The notes below the pieces were generated by a model, which saw only the letters and a list, made by a program, of their open reading frames with translations, made no database searches and had not been told where the DNA came from. This document shows, piece by piece, positions 35,246-43,144 of a stretch of DNA of 64,000 nt; the first letter of the stretch is position 1; each line of letters starts with the position of its first letter. Source of the stretch: Chryseomicrobium palamuruense (GTDB lineage Bacteria; Bacillota; Bacilli; Bacillales_A; Planococcaceae); the NCBI RefSeq assembly GCF_042649045.1, contig NZ_JBHSEF010000021.1, positions 62,001 through 126,000 on the forward strand, given 5' to 3'. The translations under genes and the position numbers were made by a program.

Positions 35246-36915
35246 TGTAGGTCTCCTTCTGTAAATGACAAAATGAAGGCATCATATGGTGCCAGTTGAA
35301 ACCCTTCGGTTGTCTCATTTACATGTGTATTTCCAATCAGTTGCGTATACGAATCATGCGGCATGTGCAACTCGTCCCTCGTAACCGTTCGTGTCGTTTT
35401 CGAGAAGTTGGCAACAATTAGCCATGTCTCCCCTTGGTAAAATCGTTTATAGGTAAACAGTTCTGAATCGTCAGCGAGCATTAATTCGAATGAGCCTTCT
35501 GTCAAAATGGCATGCTCTTTTCGCATCTGAATCAGTTTTTGATACGTATAGAAAATCGAATCCGGATTGGCAAGGCTCTCTTCCACATTAATTTTGGTGT
35601 GATTCGGATTCATCGCAAGCCACGGTGTGCCTGTAGTGAACCCGCCTTCTTTCGTCCACTGCATCGGTGTCCGGGCATTGTCACGGCCTTTTGTATAGAT
35701 GCGCTGAAGAATAGACTCCGGAGACTCGCCCGAAGCGAGTCGTTCGTTATACATATTTTTCGTTTCAATATCTTGATACTGGTCGATCGAAGGAAGCTGG
35801 ATATTGGTCATCCCCAGCTCCTCTCCTTGATAGATATAAGGCGTCCCTTTTAACCCGTGCAGCACAATCGCCAGCATCTTTGCGGAATGCTCACGGTATT
35901 CCTGATCATTCCCGAACCGTGACACCACGCGCGGCTGATCATGATTGTTCCAGTACAGCGAGTTCCATCCCTTGTCCAATAAGGCATGCTGCCACTTCGC
36001 TAAATTCTTTTTCAAGTCCGGAAGGGCGAGCGGCTTCACGTCCCACTTGCCCCCAGGACCCGAATCAAGATCCATGTGTTCAAAAGTAAATACCATATTT
36101 AACTCATCTCGCTCAGGGTCTGTATAAAGAAGAGCATCCTCTGTGGACGCCCCAGGCATCTCTCCGACAGTCAAAATGTCATAGTGACGCAGGACGTTGC
36201 GATTCATCTCCTGAAGGTAGGCATGGATTTCCGGTCCGTTCATAAAGTACGGGCTGCCGTCTCCATACGCCTCACCGTCGTCTTGCTTTCCGTCCGGAAG
36301 CTCCGGATGCTTTGAAATAAAGTTAATGACATCCATCCGGAAACCGCCGATGCCTTTCTCCAGCCAAAATGTCATCATGTCATAGATATCGTTTCGGAGT
36401 GGCTCATGCCGCCAGTTGAGGTCCGGTTGCTTCCTTGAGAACAAGTGCAGGTAGTGCCAATCGTCTTCCGCTCGCTCCCAGGCAGAACCAGAGAATACAG
36501 ACCCCCAGTTGTTCGGGGGATTTCCTTGTTTCCATATGTAATAGTCTCGGTAAGGAGAGGTTGGGTCTTTTGATTGTGTGAACCAGGCATGCTCATCTGA
36601 TGTATGGTTGACGACGAGGTCCATTACGATGCGAATGCCACGCTTTCGCGCTTCGTCTATCAGTTGTTCGAGGTCTTCCATTGTCCCAAACTCTTCATGA
36701 ATGGCTTGGTAGTCTCGAATGTCATAGCCATTGTCGTCGTTTGGTGAATCGTACACTGGACTCAACCAGATAACGTCAATGCCCAGGTGTTTCAGGTAGT
36801 CGAGTTTCGAGAGAATCCCAGGAATGTCTCCGATGCCGTCACCGTTTGAATCCATGAAACTGCGCGGATAGATCTGATAGACGACGCTAGTTTTCCACCA
36901 TGCGGTTTGTGTCAC
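35242..36915 (-). CDS. GH13 oligo-1,6-glucosidase-like enzyme
   Basis: A 557-residue GH13 enzyme, first gene of the maltodextrin operon. It has DLVVNHTSDEH, nucleophile motif GFRMDVINF, acid/base TVGEMPG, WNNHDQPR and QPDLNWR. Valine directly after the catalytic aspartate is the known marker of oligo-1,6-glucosidase/isomaltase, unlike the alanine in its paralogue at 30513. GTG 36915 is chosen because GGGGAGG stands 8 bp upstream. It probably trims alpha-1,6 branches of imported dextrins. Trehalose-6-phosphate hydrolase is a less likely alternative. Confidence 0.88.
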   Translation of the reverse strand: MTQTAWWKTSVVYQIYPRSFMDSNGDGIGDIPGILSKLDYLKHLGIDVIWLSPVYDSPNDDNGYDIRDYQAIHEEFGTMEDLEQLIDEARKRGIRIVMDLVVNHTSDEHAWFTQSKDPTSPYRDYYIWKQGNPPNNWGSVFSGSAWERAEDDWHYLHLFSRKQPDLNWRHEPLRNDIYDMMTFWLEKGIGGFRMDVINFISKHPELPDGKQDDGEAYGDGSPYFMNGPEIHAYLQEMNRNVLRHYDILTVGEMPGASTEDALLYTDPERDELNMVFTFEHMDLDSGPGGKWDVKPLALPDLKKNLAKWQHALLDKGWNSLYWNNHDQPRVVSRFGNDQEYREHSAKMLAIVLHGLKGTPYIYQGEELGMTNIQLPSIDQYQDIETKNMYNERLASGESPESILQRIYTKGRDNARTPMQWTKEGGFTTGTPWLAMNPNHTKINVEESLANPDSIFYTYQKLIQMRKEHAILTEGSFELMLADDSELFTYKRFYQGETWLIVANFSKTTRTVTRDELHMPHDSYTQLIGNTHVNETTEGFQLAPYDAFILSFTEGDLQ

Positions 36916-36946
36916 GTGGCATGCCTCCCCAGTTTTGCTTTCTCTC

Positions 36947-36984
36947 ATTTTAATGCTTCAGCCGGCATTATGCAAGCGCTTGCA
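36947..36984 (-). promoter_or_regulatory. Maltodextrin operon promoter and LacI-type operator
   Basis: On the minus strand TTGCAT (36975-36970) and TAAAAT (36952-36947) are 17 bp apart. The perfect palindrome TGCAAGCGCTTGCA (36971-36984), a LacI/GalR-family operator form, overlaps the -35. A MalR-like repressor is encoded in the operon. CcpA could also use such a site. Confidence 0.78.
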
Positions 36985-37114
36985 CAAAATCTTTTACATC
37001 CTAATGTAAGCTTTGTTGGTAGCCCATACCCGTAGAAAGATGAGTAACTTTTGCAAGGCGTGGATTAGTAAAGAGCCCGCTGGTACGACTACAATTAAAA
37101 AAGAAGAAATAACA

Positions 37115-37163
37115 ACAGAGGTGCGCCATGCAAGAAATGCGTGGCTCACCTCTGTTTTTTTCT
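37115..37163. terminator. Intrinsic terminator between the maltodextrin promoter and the reductase gene
   Basis: Arms CAGAGGTGcGCCATGC and GCGTGGCtCACCTCTG with a plus-strand T run and a weaker minus-strand one. It closes the minus-strand reductase gene. The remainder of 36985-37202 shows no convincing gene. Confidence 0.82.
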
Positions 37164-37202
37164 CATTATTTTATATGACTAAACATCTGGAGCTTTCTTA
37201 AA

Positions 37203-38558
37203 TCATCCATGCTCCCCGTCCGCCTTCACTAGCTTCCAGTTCCGCTTCGCAATTTGCTGGACAGGGTCCCAGACTCCGTTGTAGGGAGGTGCATAGCTGA
37301 GGTCAAGGTCGAGCATCTCGCCGAGGCACATTTTCTGAGAGATGGCGACAGCGAGCACATCAATGCGCTTATCGACACCGTCCCCACCAATAATCTGGGC
37401 CCCTAGCAAGCACTGAGTCTCTTTCTCCCAAATTAATTTGGTATAGAGCGACTCTTTTCCTGGATAGTACCCTGCGACATCGTGACCAACACGTGTATTC
37501 GTCACATAGTCAATACCCATCCTCTTTACTTCTTTTTCGGATAACCCTGTCTTTCCGAGGTCCAAATCAAAAAATTTGAGAATGGACGTGCCAAGGATAC
37601 CTTTAAATGAATTGTTGAAGCCAATCATGTGAAGCCCTGCAATGCGACCTTGTTTGTTCGCCGTGGTTCCAAGTGGCACATAGTCCGGCGTTTCTTTTAA
37701 CAAGTGATAGTGGCTTGCACAATCACCCGCTGCATAGATATCGCGAATGGACGTCTGCATATGTTTATTTACCACAATCGCACCGTTTTCTAGCTTCTCC
37801 ACATTCTTAATAAACTGAGTCGACGGGCGAACTCCGATGGCCACAATAACGAGATCCGCTTCATACTCTCCCTTATTCGTATGAACCTTTCGGACGGTCT
37901 CATCCCCACTGAACGACACTACTTCTTCCTCTAAGTGAACATGTACATTTTTCCGTTCGGCTTCGCGCAAAATGAGTTCCGCCATATCTGGGTCAAAGAT
38001 GTTTGCAAGCTGCGGACCTCGCTGGAATATACGCACTTCTTTATCCAGTTCGCGAAACGCTTCCGCGAGCTCTAGCCCTATGTAACCTCCACCGATAATG
38101 GACACATGCTTCACGTCTTTTTTCAGATGCGTCAGGATTCGTTCCGTGTCAGGAATGGTTTTGAGCGGATAAATACCTTTCAACTGTATTCCTTCCCAAG
38201 CTGGCCAGATGGGTGCCGCTCCCGTTGCCACTAACAGTTTGTCATACGCTACTTCGAAATTTTCAAGAGAGTGTAAAATCTGGCCCCGTACCACTTTCGC
38301 TTGCGTATCGACTTCCCTTACCTCATGGCCAGTTCGGGCATCGATTCCGTATTTGTCACGAAACTCTTCGACACTTCGGGCAATGACGTCAGATGATTTC
38401 TCAATTTCTCCACTGATGACGTAGGGGAGACCGCATTGTCCGTAACTATAAATATGGCCTTGTTCAAGCACGGTGATCTCGGGCTTTTCCGTATTGCGTA
38501 CAATTTCCATTGCGGCACTCATACCTGCCGCATCACCTCCAATGATGACGTATCTCAT
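37203..38558 (-). CDS. CoA-disulfide reductase-like flavoprotein
   Basis: A 451-residue member of the pyridine nucleotide-disulfide oxidoreductase family. It has an N-terminal FAD motif IIGGDAAGMSAAM and the single active-site cysteine in SYGQCGLPY, the CoADR/NADH-oxidase arrangement. A second Rossmann motif VSIIGGGYIGLELAEAF binds NAD(P)H, AAGDCA binds FAD, and the C-terminal dimerisation domain has SYAPPYNGVWDP. It reduces CoA disulfide or related persulfides to keep thiol balance. ATG 38558 follows AAGGAGAG. It is single, next to the catalase. Confidence 0.88.
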   Translation of the reverse strand: MRYVIIGGDAAGMSAAMEIVRNTEKPEITVLEQGHIYSYGQCGLPYVISGEIEKSSDVIARSVEEFRDKYGIDARTGHEVREVDTQAKVVRGQILHSLENFEVAYDKLLVATGAAPIWPAWEGIQLKGIYPLKTIPDTERILTHLKKDVKHVSIIGGGYIGLELAEAFRELDKEVRIFQRGPQLANIFDPDMAELILREAERKNVHVHLEEEVVSFSGDETVRKVHTNKGEYEADLVIVAIGVRPSTQFIKNVEKLENGAIVVNKHMQTSIRDIYAAGDCASHYHLLKETPDYVPLGTTANKQGRIAGLHMIGFNNSFKGILGTSILKFFDLDLGKTGLSEKEVKRMGIDYVTNTRVGHDVAGYYPGKESLYTKLIWEKETQCLLGAQIIGGDGVDKRIDVLAVAISQKMCLGEMLDLDLSYAPPYNGVWDPVQQIAKRNWKLVKADGEHG

Positions 38559-38624
38559 TCTGTCCACTCTCCTTTTTAGCGTTATTCTCTTTCTACCCCA
38601 AAAGTTCCTGCAATATACTCACGC

Positions 38625-38656
38625 AAAAAATCCGCCTGACACGAAGTCAGGCGGAT
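38625..38656 (-). terminator. Intrinsic terminator of the catalase gene
   Basis: Perfect stem ATCCGCCTGAC/GTCAGGCGGAT with TTTTTT on the minus strand. Confidence 0.94.
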
Positions 38657-38664
38657 CGACGCTA

Positions 38665-40698
38665 TTATTGTTTGTTATTCGCTTTCCCGCTTAGTTCACG
38701 TTCCCAGTAGCGATGTTTCGCTACAACATCTGCAAATGATCCTTCTAGAACATTTCCAATGACCCCTGCTTCACCTGTGAATCCGAGTTCGTCAAGAAGT
38801 GCTTTTCCTTCTCCTGCGGCCCCTAAAGGTTTCACATGGTCAAATGCTTCTTTCAAGAATGTCGATGCTTCTTTCTTATATACGTCGGAAGCATTCGGAC
38901 TGCTCAGGGCGACAACCGCATCATATAGAACAGAATCTGCCGTTAAGAACTTGTGGTCGATTACTACTCCGCCATCTAGTTTCCCTTGACGCTCTGCCAC
39001 TACTTCCACCGTCATGCCGGACGCTTCCAGTTGATCTTTCACCGCCTGAACTTGACCAGCATCTTGTGTAGAGACAAGTAGAGCTACTTTACGTGTATCT
39101 GGTTTCATCACTGTATTCAACTGACTAAGCGCTGGCGACTTTTTGTCATTGTAAGGTCCTTTGTCGCTAGGCACTGGTATACCAAGACTTTCCGCCACTG
39201 GACGCGCCAAGTCAATATGCACGTGACTAAACATTTCCACCACTTGCTCTCGAATACTCGGCTCTTTACATTTACCAAGCTCAAAACTCATGGCGTCAAT
39301 CAAATGTTTCTTCTCAGGTTCAGACATACTGTTGAAGAACATCGTCGCTTGAGAGAAGTGATCTTTGAAACTCTCGCTGCGCGCACGGACTTTGTGTCCT
39401 TCTACTCTTTCTTGGTAGTGGCTGAATCCACCTTCCTCTTCCGGTGTGGTATGAGGTGTATTGCCAGCCAGCGAATTTTTATGGTAACTCACGCGTCCGA
39501 CATTGATGGTGTGACGACCATACCCATCACGCTGATTATTATAAAATGGACATACAGGACGGTTGATCGGTAACTCATGGAAGTTGGGTCCTCCCAGACG
39601 AATCAACTGCGTATCTGTATACGAGAACAAGCGACCTTGTAAAAGTGGATCATTTGTAAAATCAATACCCGGTACGATATGCCCTGGATGGAACGCCACT
39701 TGCTCTGTCTCCGCAAAGAAGTTGTCCGGATTGCGGTTAAGGGTCAGTTTCCCGACCAATTTGACTGGTACCTCTTCTTCTGGCCATAGCTTTGTTGGAT
39801 CAAGAATATCAAAATCAAACTTGAATTCATCATCTTCGCCAATGATTTGAAGACCGAGCTCCCACTCCGGAAAGTTTCCATCTTCAATGTTTTGCCACAG
39901 ATCTTCACGATGGAAGTCTGGATTTTTTCCGTTGATCTTTTGAGCTTCATCCCAGACAACAGAGTGTGTTCCGAGCACAGGCTTCCAGTGAAATTTCACG
40001 AAGTGTGACTTTCCTTCTTTATTGATAAGGCGGAAAGTGTGTACACCAAACCCTTCCATCATACGATGGCTACGCGGAATCGCACGGTCCGACATCGCCC
40101 ACATCACCATATGAGCTGATTCCTGATTGTTCGCAACAAAATCCCAAAACGTATCGTGGGCAGCTGAAGCTTGCGGCATTTCATTGTGTGGCTCAGGCTT
40201 CACCGCATGCACGAGATCCGGAAACTTGATGGCATCTTGAATAAAGAATACCGGAATATTGTTTGCGACCAGATCGTAGTTTCCTTCATCGGTATAAAAC
40301 TTGGTTGAAAATCCTCGTGCATCACGGGCTAGGTCAGCTGACCCGCGCGATCCTGCTACCGTTGAGAAACGCACAAATACGGGTGTAATTTTAGATGTAT
40401 CGTTTAGGAAGTCTGCTTTTGTATACTCTGCAAGAGATTCATAGAGTTGGAATTCCCCATGCGCCCCTTCTCCGCGGGCATGGACAATACGTTCTGGAAT
40501 TCGTTCGTGGTCAAAGTGGGTCATTTTTTCTCTAAAGTGAAAGTCTTCGATAAGGGTTGGGCCACGTTCTCCAGCTTTAAGGGAGAATTCATCTTCGGCC
40601 ATTTTGAGTCCTTGGTTGGTTGTGAGGGCCTTGTCTTTGTCATTGACACGGAACTGATCGAGTTGCTGTTGCTTCTTGTTTGGTTCATTATTGTTCAA
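38665..40698 (-). CDS. katE: Large-subunit monofunctional catalase (KatE type)
   Basis: A 677-residue clade 2 heme catalase. The catalytic histidine is in ERIVHARGEGAHG, the distal asparagine region in VANNIPVFFIQDA, and the heme-ligand tyrosine in RLFSYTDTQ. A C-terminal flavodoxin/DJ-1-like domain (from about residue 540, KVALLVSTQDA) is typical of large-subunit enzymes. Cytoplasmic hydrogen peroxide removal is its role. TTG at 40698 is the start, 8 bp after AAAGGAGG. A sigma-B-like promoter lies about 50 bp upstream, matching the stress control of KatE in Bacillus. Confidence 0.95.
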   Translation of the reverse strand: MNNNEPNKKQQQLDQFRVNDKDKALTTNQGLKMAEDEFSLKAGERGPTLIEDFHFREKMTHFDHERIPERIVHARGEGAHGEFQLYESLAEYTKADFLNDTSKITPVFVRFSTVAGSRGSADLARDARGFSTKFYTDEGNYDLVANNIPVFFIQDAIKFPDLVHAVKPEPHNEMPQASAAHDTFWDFVANNQESAHMVMWAMSDRAIPRSHRMMEGFGVHTFRLINKEGKSHFVKFHWKPVLGTHSVVWDEAQKINGKNPDFHREDLWQNIEDGNFPEWELGLQIIGEDDEFKFDFDILDPTKLWPEEEVPVKLVGKLTLNRNPDNFFAETEQVAFHPGHIVPGIDFTNDPLLQGRLFSYTDTQLIRLGGPNFHELPINRPVCPFYNNQRDGYGRHTINVGRVSYHKNSLAGNTPHTTPEEEGGFSHYQERVEGHKVRARSESFKDHFSQATMFFNSMSEPEKKHLIDAMSFELGKCKEPSIREQVVEMFSHVHIDLARPVAESLGIPVPSDKGPYNDKKSPALSQLNTVMKPDTRKVALLVSTQDAGQVQAVKDQLEASGMTVEVVAERQGKLDGGVVIDHKFLTADSVLYDAVVALSSPNASDVYKKEASTFLKEAFDHVKPLGAAGEGKALLDELGFTGEAGVIGNVLEGSFADVVAKHRYWERELSGKANNKQ

Positions 40699-40747
40699 TG
40701 GGCTTCCTCCTTTTAAATAGGGACTTACCTGTTCATTACATTTTTCT

Positions 40748-40772
40748 CTTCCCTATTCACAAAGAAAAAAAC
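40748..40772 (-). promoter_or_regulatory. Candidate sigma-B promoter of katE
   Basis: On the minus strand GTTTTT and GGGAAG are 13 bp apart, against the Bacillus sigma-B consensus GTTTAA-N12-15-GGGWAW. It overlaps the fabI terminator. Confidence 0.5.
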
Positions 40773-40799
40773 CTATTCTATTTATTTTTGAATAGGTTT
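40768..40799 (-). terminator. Intrinsic terminator of fabI
   Basis: AAACCTATTC and GAATAGGTTT arms. On the minus strand a run of seven T follows. Confidence 0.9.
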
Positions 40800-40821
40800 C
40801 CCAATGATACAGCTTATAAAA

Positions 40822-41598
40822 TTACGCCATAATATGATAGCCACTATCGACATAAATAACTTCGCCTGTCACGCCACGACCCGTATCTCCTAGGAGAGCA
40901 ACAGACATGTCCCCAACTTCTTGCTGTGTCACATTACGCTTTAAAGGCGCTTTGTCTTCAATCTGATGCAGAATTTCATTGAATGCCGGAACGCCTTTTG
41001 CAGCCAGTGTACGGATGGCACCTGCACTGATGGCATTGACGCGGATAGCGTCTCTTCCGATATCATTGGCAAGGTAGCGAACGGATGCTTCTAATGATGC
41101 TTTCGCCACACCCATGACATTGTAGCCATCGAGTACACGCTCTGCACCTAGGTAACTCATCGTGATGATAGAGCCGCCTTCTGTCATAAACGGTTTTGCT
41201 TCTCGAGCCGTTGCAATCAGCGAGTATGCACTCGTATCCTGCGCAAATGCAAATCCATCACGAGACGTCTGCAAGAAATTGTTGTGCAGATCTTCCGCAT
41301 GAGCAAAGGCAATCGAATGCACGACGCCATGGATAACGTCAAACTTTTCCCCAATTTCAGTAAACGCTTGCTTGATGCTGGCGTCATTGTTCACGTCACA
41401 TTGCACGACGGTTGCTTCACGGCCTTCTTTTTCAAGTACTTTCTGAATCTTTCCGAGAGAACGTTCTTTACGGTATGTAAAAATCACATTCGCTCCTACA
41501 TCAAAAAGAGATTTTGCCACACCCCAAGCAATACTACGTTCATTGGCGACACCCATGACCACTACATTTTTTCCAGACAAATTAATTAAATCGCGCAT
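40822..41598 (-). CDS. fabI: Enoyl-[acyl-carrier-protein] reductase FabI
   Basis: A 258-residue enoyl-ACP reductase, the last step of fatty acid elongation and the triclosan target. It has the FabI-type nucleotide motif GVANERSIAWGVAKSL, the SIAFA segment and the catalytic Y-x6-K in YNVMGVAKAS. ATG 41598 follows GGAGG; an in-frame ATG at 41610 overlaps that site. Upstream lies a FapR-type operator, as in Bacillus and Staphylococcus. The gene is single with its own terminator. Confidence 0.95.
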   Translation of the reverse strand: MRDLINLSGKNVVVMGVANERSIAWGVAKSLFDVGANVIFTYRKERSLGKIQKVLEKEGREATVVQCDVNNDASIKQAFTEIGEKFDVIHGVVHSIAFAHAEDLHNNFLQTSRDGFAFAQDTSAYSLIATAREAKPFMTEGGSIITMSYLGAERVLDGYNVMGVAKASLEASVRYLANDIGRDAIRVNAISAGAIRTLAAKGVPAFNEILHQIEDKAPLKRNVTQQEVGDMSVALLGDTGRGVTGEVIYVDSGYHIMA

Positions 41599-41622
41599 AT
41601 GGACCTCCATTGTTAACTGTTA

Positions 41623-41639
41623 TTAGTACCTACTATTAA
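41623..41639. promoter_or_regulatory. FapR-type operator before fabI
   Basis: TTAGTACCTACTATTAA matches the remembered FapR consensus TTAGTACCTGATACTAA at 14 of 17 positions and sits 25 bp before the fabI start. FapR represses fatty-acid genes and is released by malonyl-CoA. Confidence 0.75.
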
Positions 41640-41653
41640 TTTGAGTGTAGCAC

Positions 41654-41684
41654 AAAAAAAAGAACCTGTCACCACGCGACAGGT
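41654..41684 (-). terminator. Intrinsic terminator of the MerR/cobalamin regulator
   Basis: ACCTGTC and GACAGGT arms with a T-rich tail on the minus strand, directly after the stop at 41686. Confidence 0.88.
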
Positions 41685-41685
41685 C

Positions 41686-42591
41686 TTAGTGTACTGTGTT
41701 CTGTTTAGATAAAACGGACACTAAATCTGGCGCATAGTGAATGGCATCAAGCGGGTGGGTCTCTAAGTACTTTTCTATCCCTATGCCGCCCGCATAAAAG
41801 TTGATTTTCGGATAGGCTTTTGCGAACAAGTCGAGCTTCTCAAGTGTTTCCGGATGCTCAAGAAGAGGAACAGATGTCGACGCGGACAATAAGACAATCT
41901 TTGGACGTAGACGCTCAATCAGAGCCTCTATCGATCCCGGAGCTGGGGATGCACCAATCATAAACGACTTCCATCCACGTACCATAAATTGAAGCAACAA
42001 AATATGAAGAGGCACTTCATGCAGCTCCCCAGGGAGGCAGGCCCCTAAGACAAGTGGGGCGTCATCACGATACGGATAGTTCCTGCGAATCTGCACCAGA
42101 AAATCTCGGACGACCATACTCGACACTGCCTCTTGGTGCTCGTCCCACTGTTTCTTTTCCCAGCGTGTCCCTACTTCACGTAAAAACGGCAAAACGGCAT
42201 TGTTCAAAAATTTATCCAGTCCGAGGTCCTGATGAGCTTGATGGAGAATCCGGTTGATTTCAAGTTCTTCGCAGTTTGCTCCGTTTTCAAGCAGTTGGAA
42301 AACATACTCATTCCATTCCTCAACATGTGGAAGCGGCGTCAACGCCTCGCTGGAGGTTCCAATTTCTCGCTCTTTAGCAATCAAAATCGCCGCTTGTTTA
42401 ATTGAATAGCCTTCATCGGATAAGCGCTTCACACGAAGTAGTGTGGCAATATCGTGATCTTGATAAATACGGTACCCGTTATCCATCCGCTCAGGTACAA
42501 TCAGCTGGTACCGTTCCTCCCACTTTCGAATGACTTGTTTTGAGAGTCCCGTTACATCAGCGACCTGCTGAATGTTGTAGTTGCCTTTCAA
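41686..42591 (-). CDS. MerR-type regulator with cobalamin-binding domain (CarH/LitR-like)
   Basis: A 301-residue protein. Residues 1-70 form a MerR winged helix (YNIQQVADVTGLSKQVIRKW, then RYQL and YRIYQDHDI). Residues about 90-170 form the helical capping domain with W144 and E151-H152. Residues about 175-300 form a B12-binding Rossmann-like fold with E189-x-H191, S236-x-S238 and G268-G269. In CarH/LitR, light breaks adenosylcobalamin and frees DNA. Here the W-to-EH spacing is 6 rather than 9, and no histidine follows W144. The start is TTG behind GGGGGAGG. It is divergent from an operon that includes photolyase. Photoreception is inferred. Confidence 0.82.
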   Translation of the reverse strand: MKGNYNIQQVADVTGLSKQVIRKWEERYQLIVPERMDNGYRIYQDHDIATLLRVKRLSDEGYSIKQAAILIAKEREIGTSSEALTPLPHVEEWNEYVFQLLENGANCEELEINRILHQAHQDLGLDKFLNNAVLPFLREVGTRWEKKQWDEHQEAVSSMVVRDFLVQIRRNYPYRDDAPLVLGACLPGELHEVPLHILLLQFMVRGWKSFMIGASPAPGSIEALIERLRPKIVLLSASTSVPLLEHPETLEKLDLFAKAYPKINFYAGGIGIEKYLETHPLDAIHYAPDLVSVLSKQNTVH

Positions 42592-42613
42592 CGTCCTCCC
42601 CCTTCCCTAGTTT

Positions 42614-42628
42614 ATACAATACTTGTAT
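42614..42628. promoter_or_regulatory. Palindromic operator ATACAA-N3-TTGTAT
   Basis: ATACAATACTTGTAT is a perfect 6-3-6 inverted repeat just upstream of the MerR-type gene. Further half sites lie at 42649-42654 (ATACAA) and 42681-42685 (TGTAT). A MerR-type dimer is the likely binder. Confidence 0.6.
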
Positions 42629-42645
42629 CACTTCTTCACGAAAAC

Positions 42646-42688
42646 ATTATACAATAATTTGACGCTCAAAACAAACCGTCTGTATAAT
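42646..42688. promoter_or_regulatory. Divergent overlapping promoters of the regulator and photolyase operon
   Basis: The forward promoter is TTGACG (42659-42664), 18 bp, TATAAT (42683-42688). The reverse promoter has TATAAT at 42651-42646, 17 bp from TTGTTT at 42674-42669. The two overlap, and ATACAA/TGTAT half sites lie on both -10 regions, so one regulator could control both. Confidence 0.72.
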
Positions 42689-42712
42689 CATTGGAAAGGA
42701 TGTGAGGGACAG

Positions 42713-43132
42713 ATGAAAAAGGTAATGAGCATAGTGGGCATCGGTTTCAGTACCGGACTCCTTTTAAACTACTATTTTAAATTGATTGAGCGGATGACAG
42801 GTGACAAAGTATATACACTGCTTTTAAATGTCGACTACTTTCCTGTTTTAAAGAATTACGCCTTTCCGGAATGGATAGAAATCAGCTTTCACTTGATTGT
42901 CTCGCTAGTACTCACGGGTACTTATACATTTTTATGGACCAAATGGAAACGACCTTTTTTATGGACAGTGGTGACTTCGCTCGTAATTGGTCTTGTCATT
43001 TACCCGACCACAGGATTCTCAGGTCGTACCCCGGAAGTGACAGATGGAAGTGCTTTATTCTGGTGGCTAACGGGACACTTACTTTACGGATGGGCCCTCG
43101 CATGGCTTCTACAAAGATTCAACAAATCGTAA
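42713..43132 (+). CDS. Four-helix membrane protein of unknown function
   Basis: A 139-residue protein with four hydrophobic stretches (near residues 5-20, 50-72, 78-97 and 118-135), with the aromatic-rich segments ALFWWLTGHLLYGWAL and YPTTGFSGRTP in the last half. I do not recognise its family. ATG 42713 has a GAGGG site; the longer frame to 42623 begins inside the promoter. It is the first gene of the operon facing the CarH-like regulator, 12 bp before the ABC permease. A helper role for the exporter or a light-stress role is possible but not shown. Confidence 0.7.
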   Translation: MKKVMSIVGIGFSTGLLLNYYFKLIERMTGDKVYTLLLNVDYFPVLKNYAFPEWIEISFHLIVSLVLTGTYTFLWTKWKRPFLWTVVTSLVIGLVIYPTTGFSGRTPEVTDGSALFWWLTGHLLYGWALAWLLQRFNKS

Positions 43133-43144
43133 GGAGGAACACAT

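Noticed and set aside
37013..37201. 62-codon plus-strand frame
   Set aside because: It runs through a terminator hairpin and has no ribosome site or recognisable content.
40699..40767. PerR box before the catalase gene
   Set aside because: No acceptable match to TTATAATNATTATAA. The sigma-B-like promoter explains the region better.
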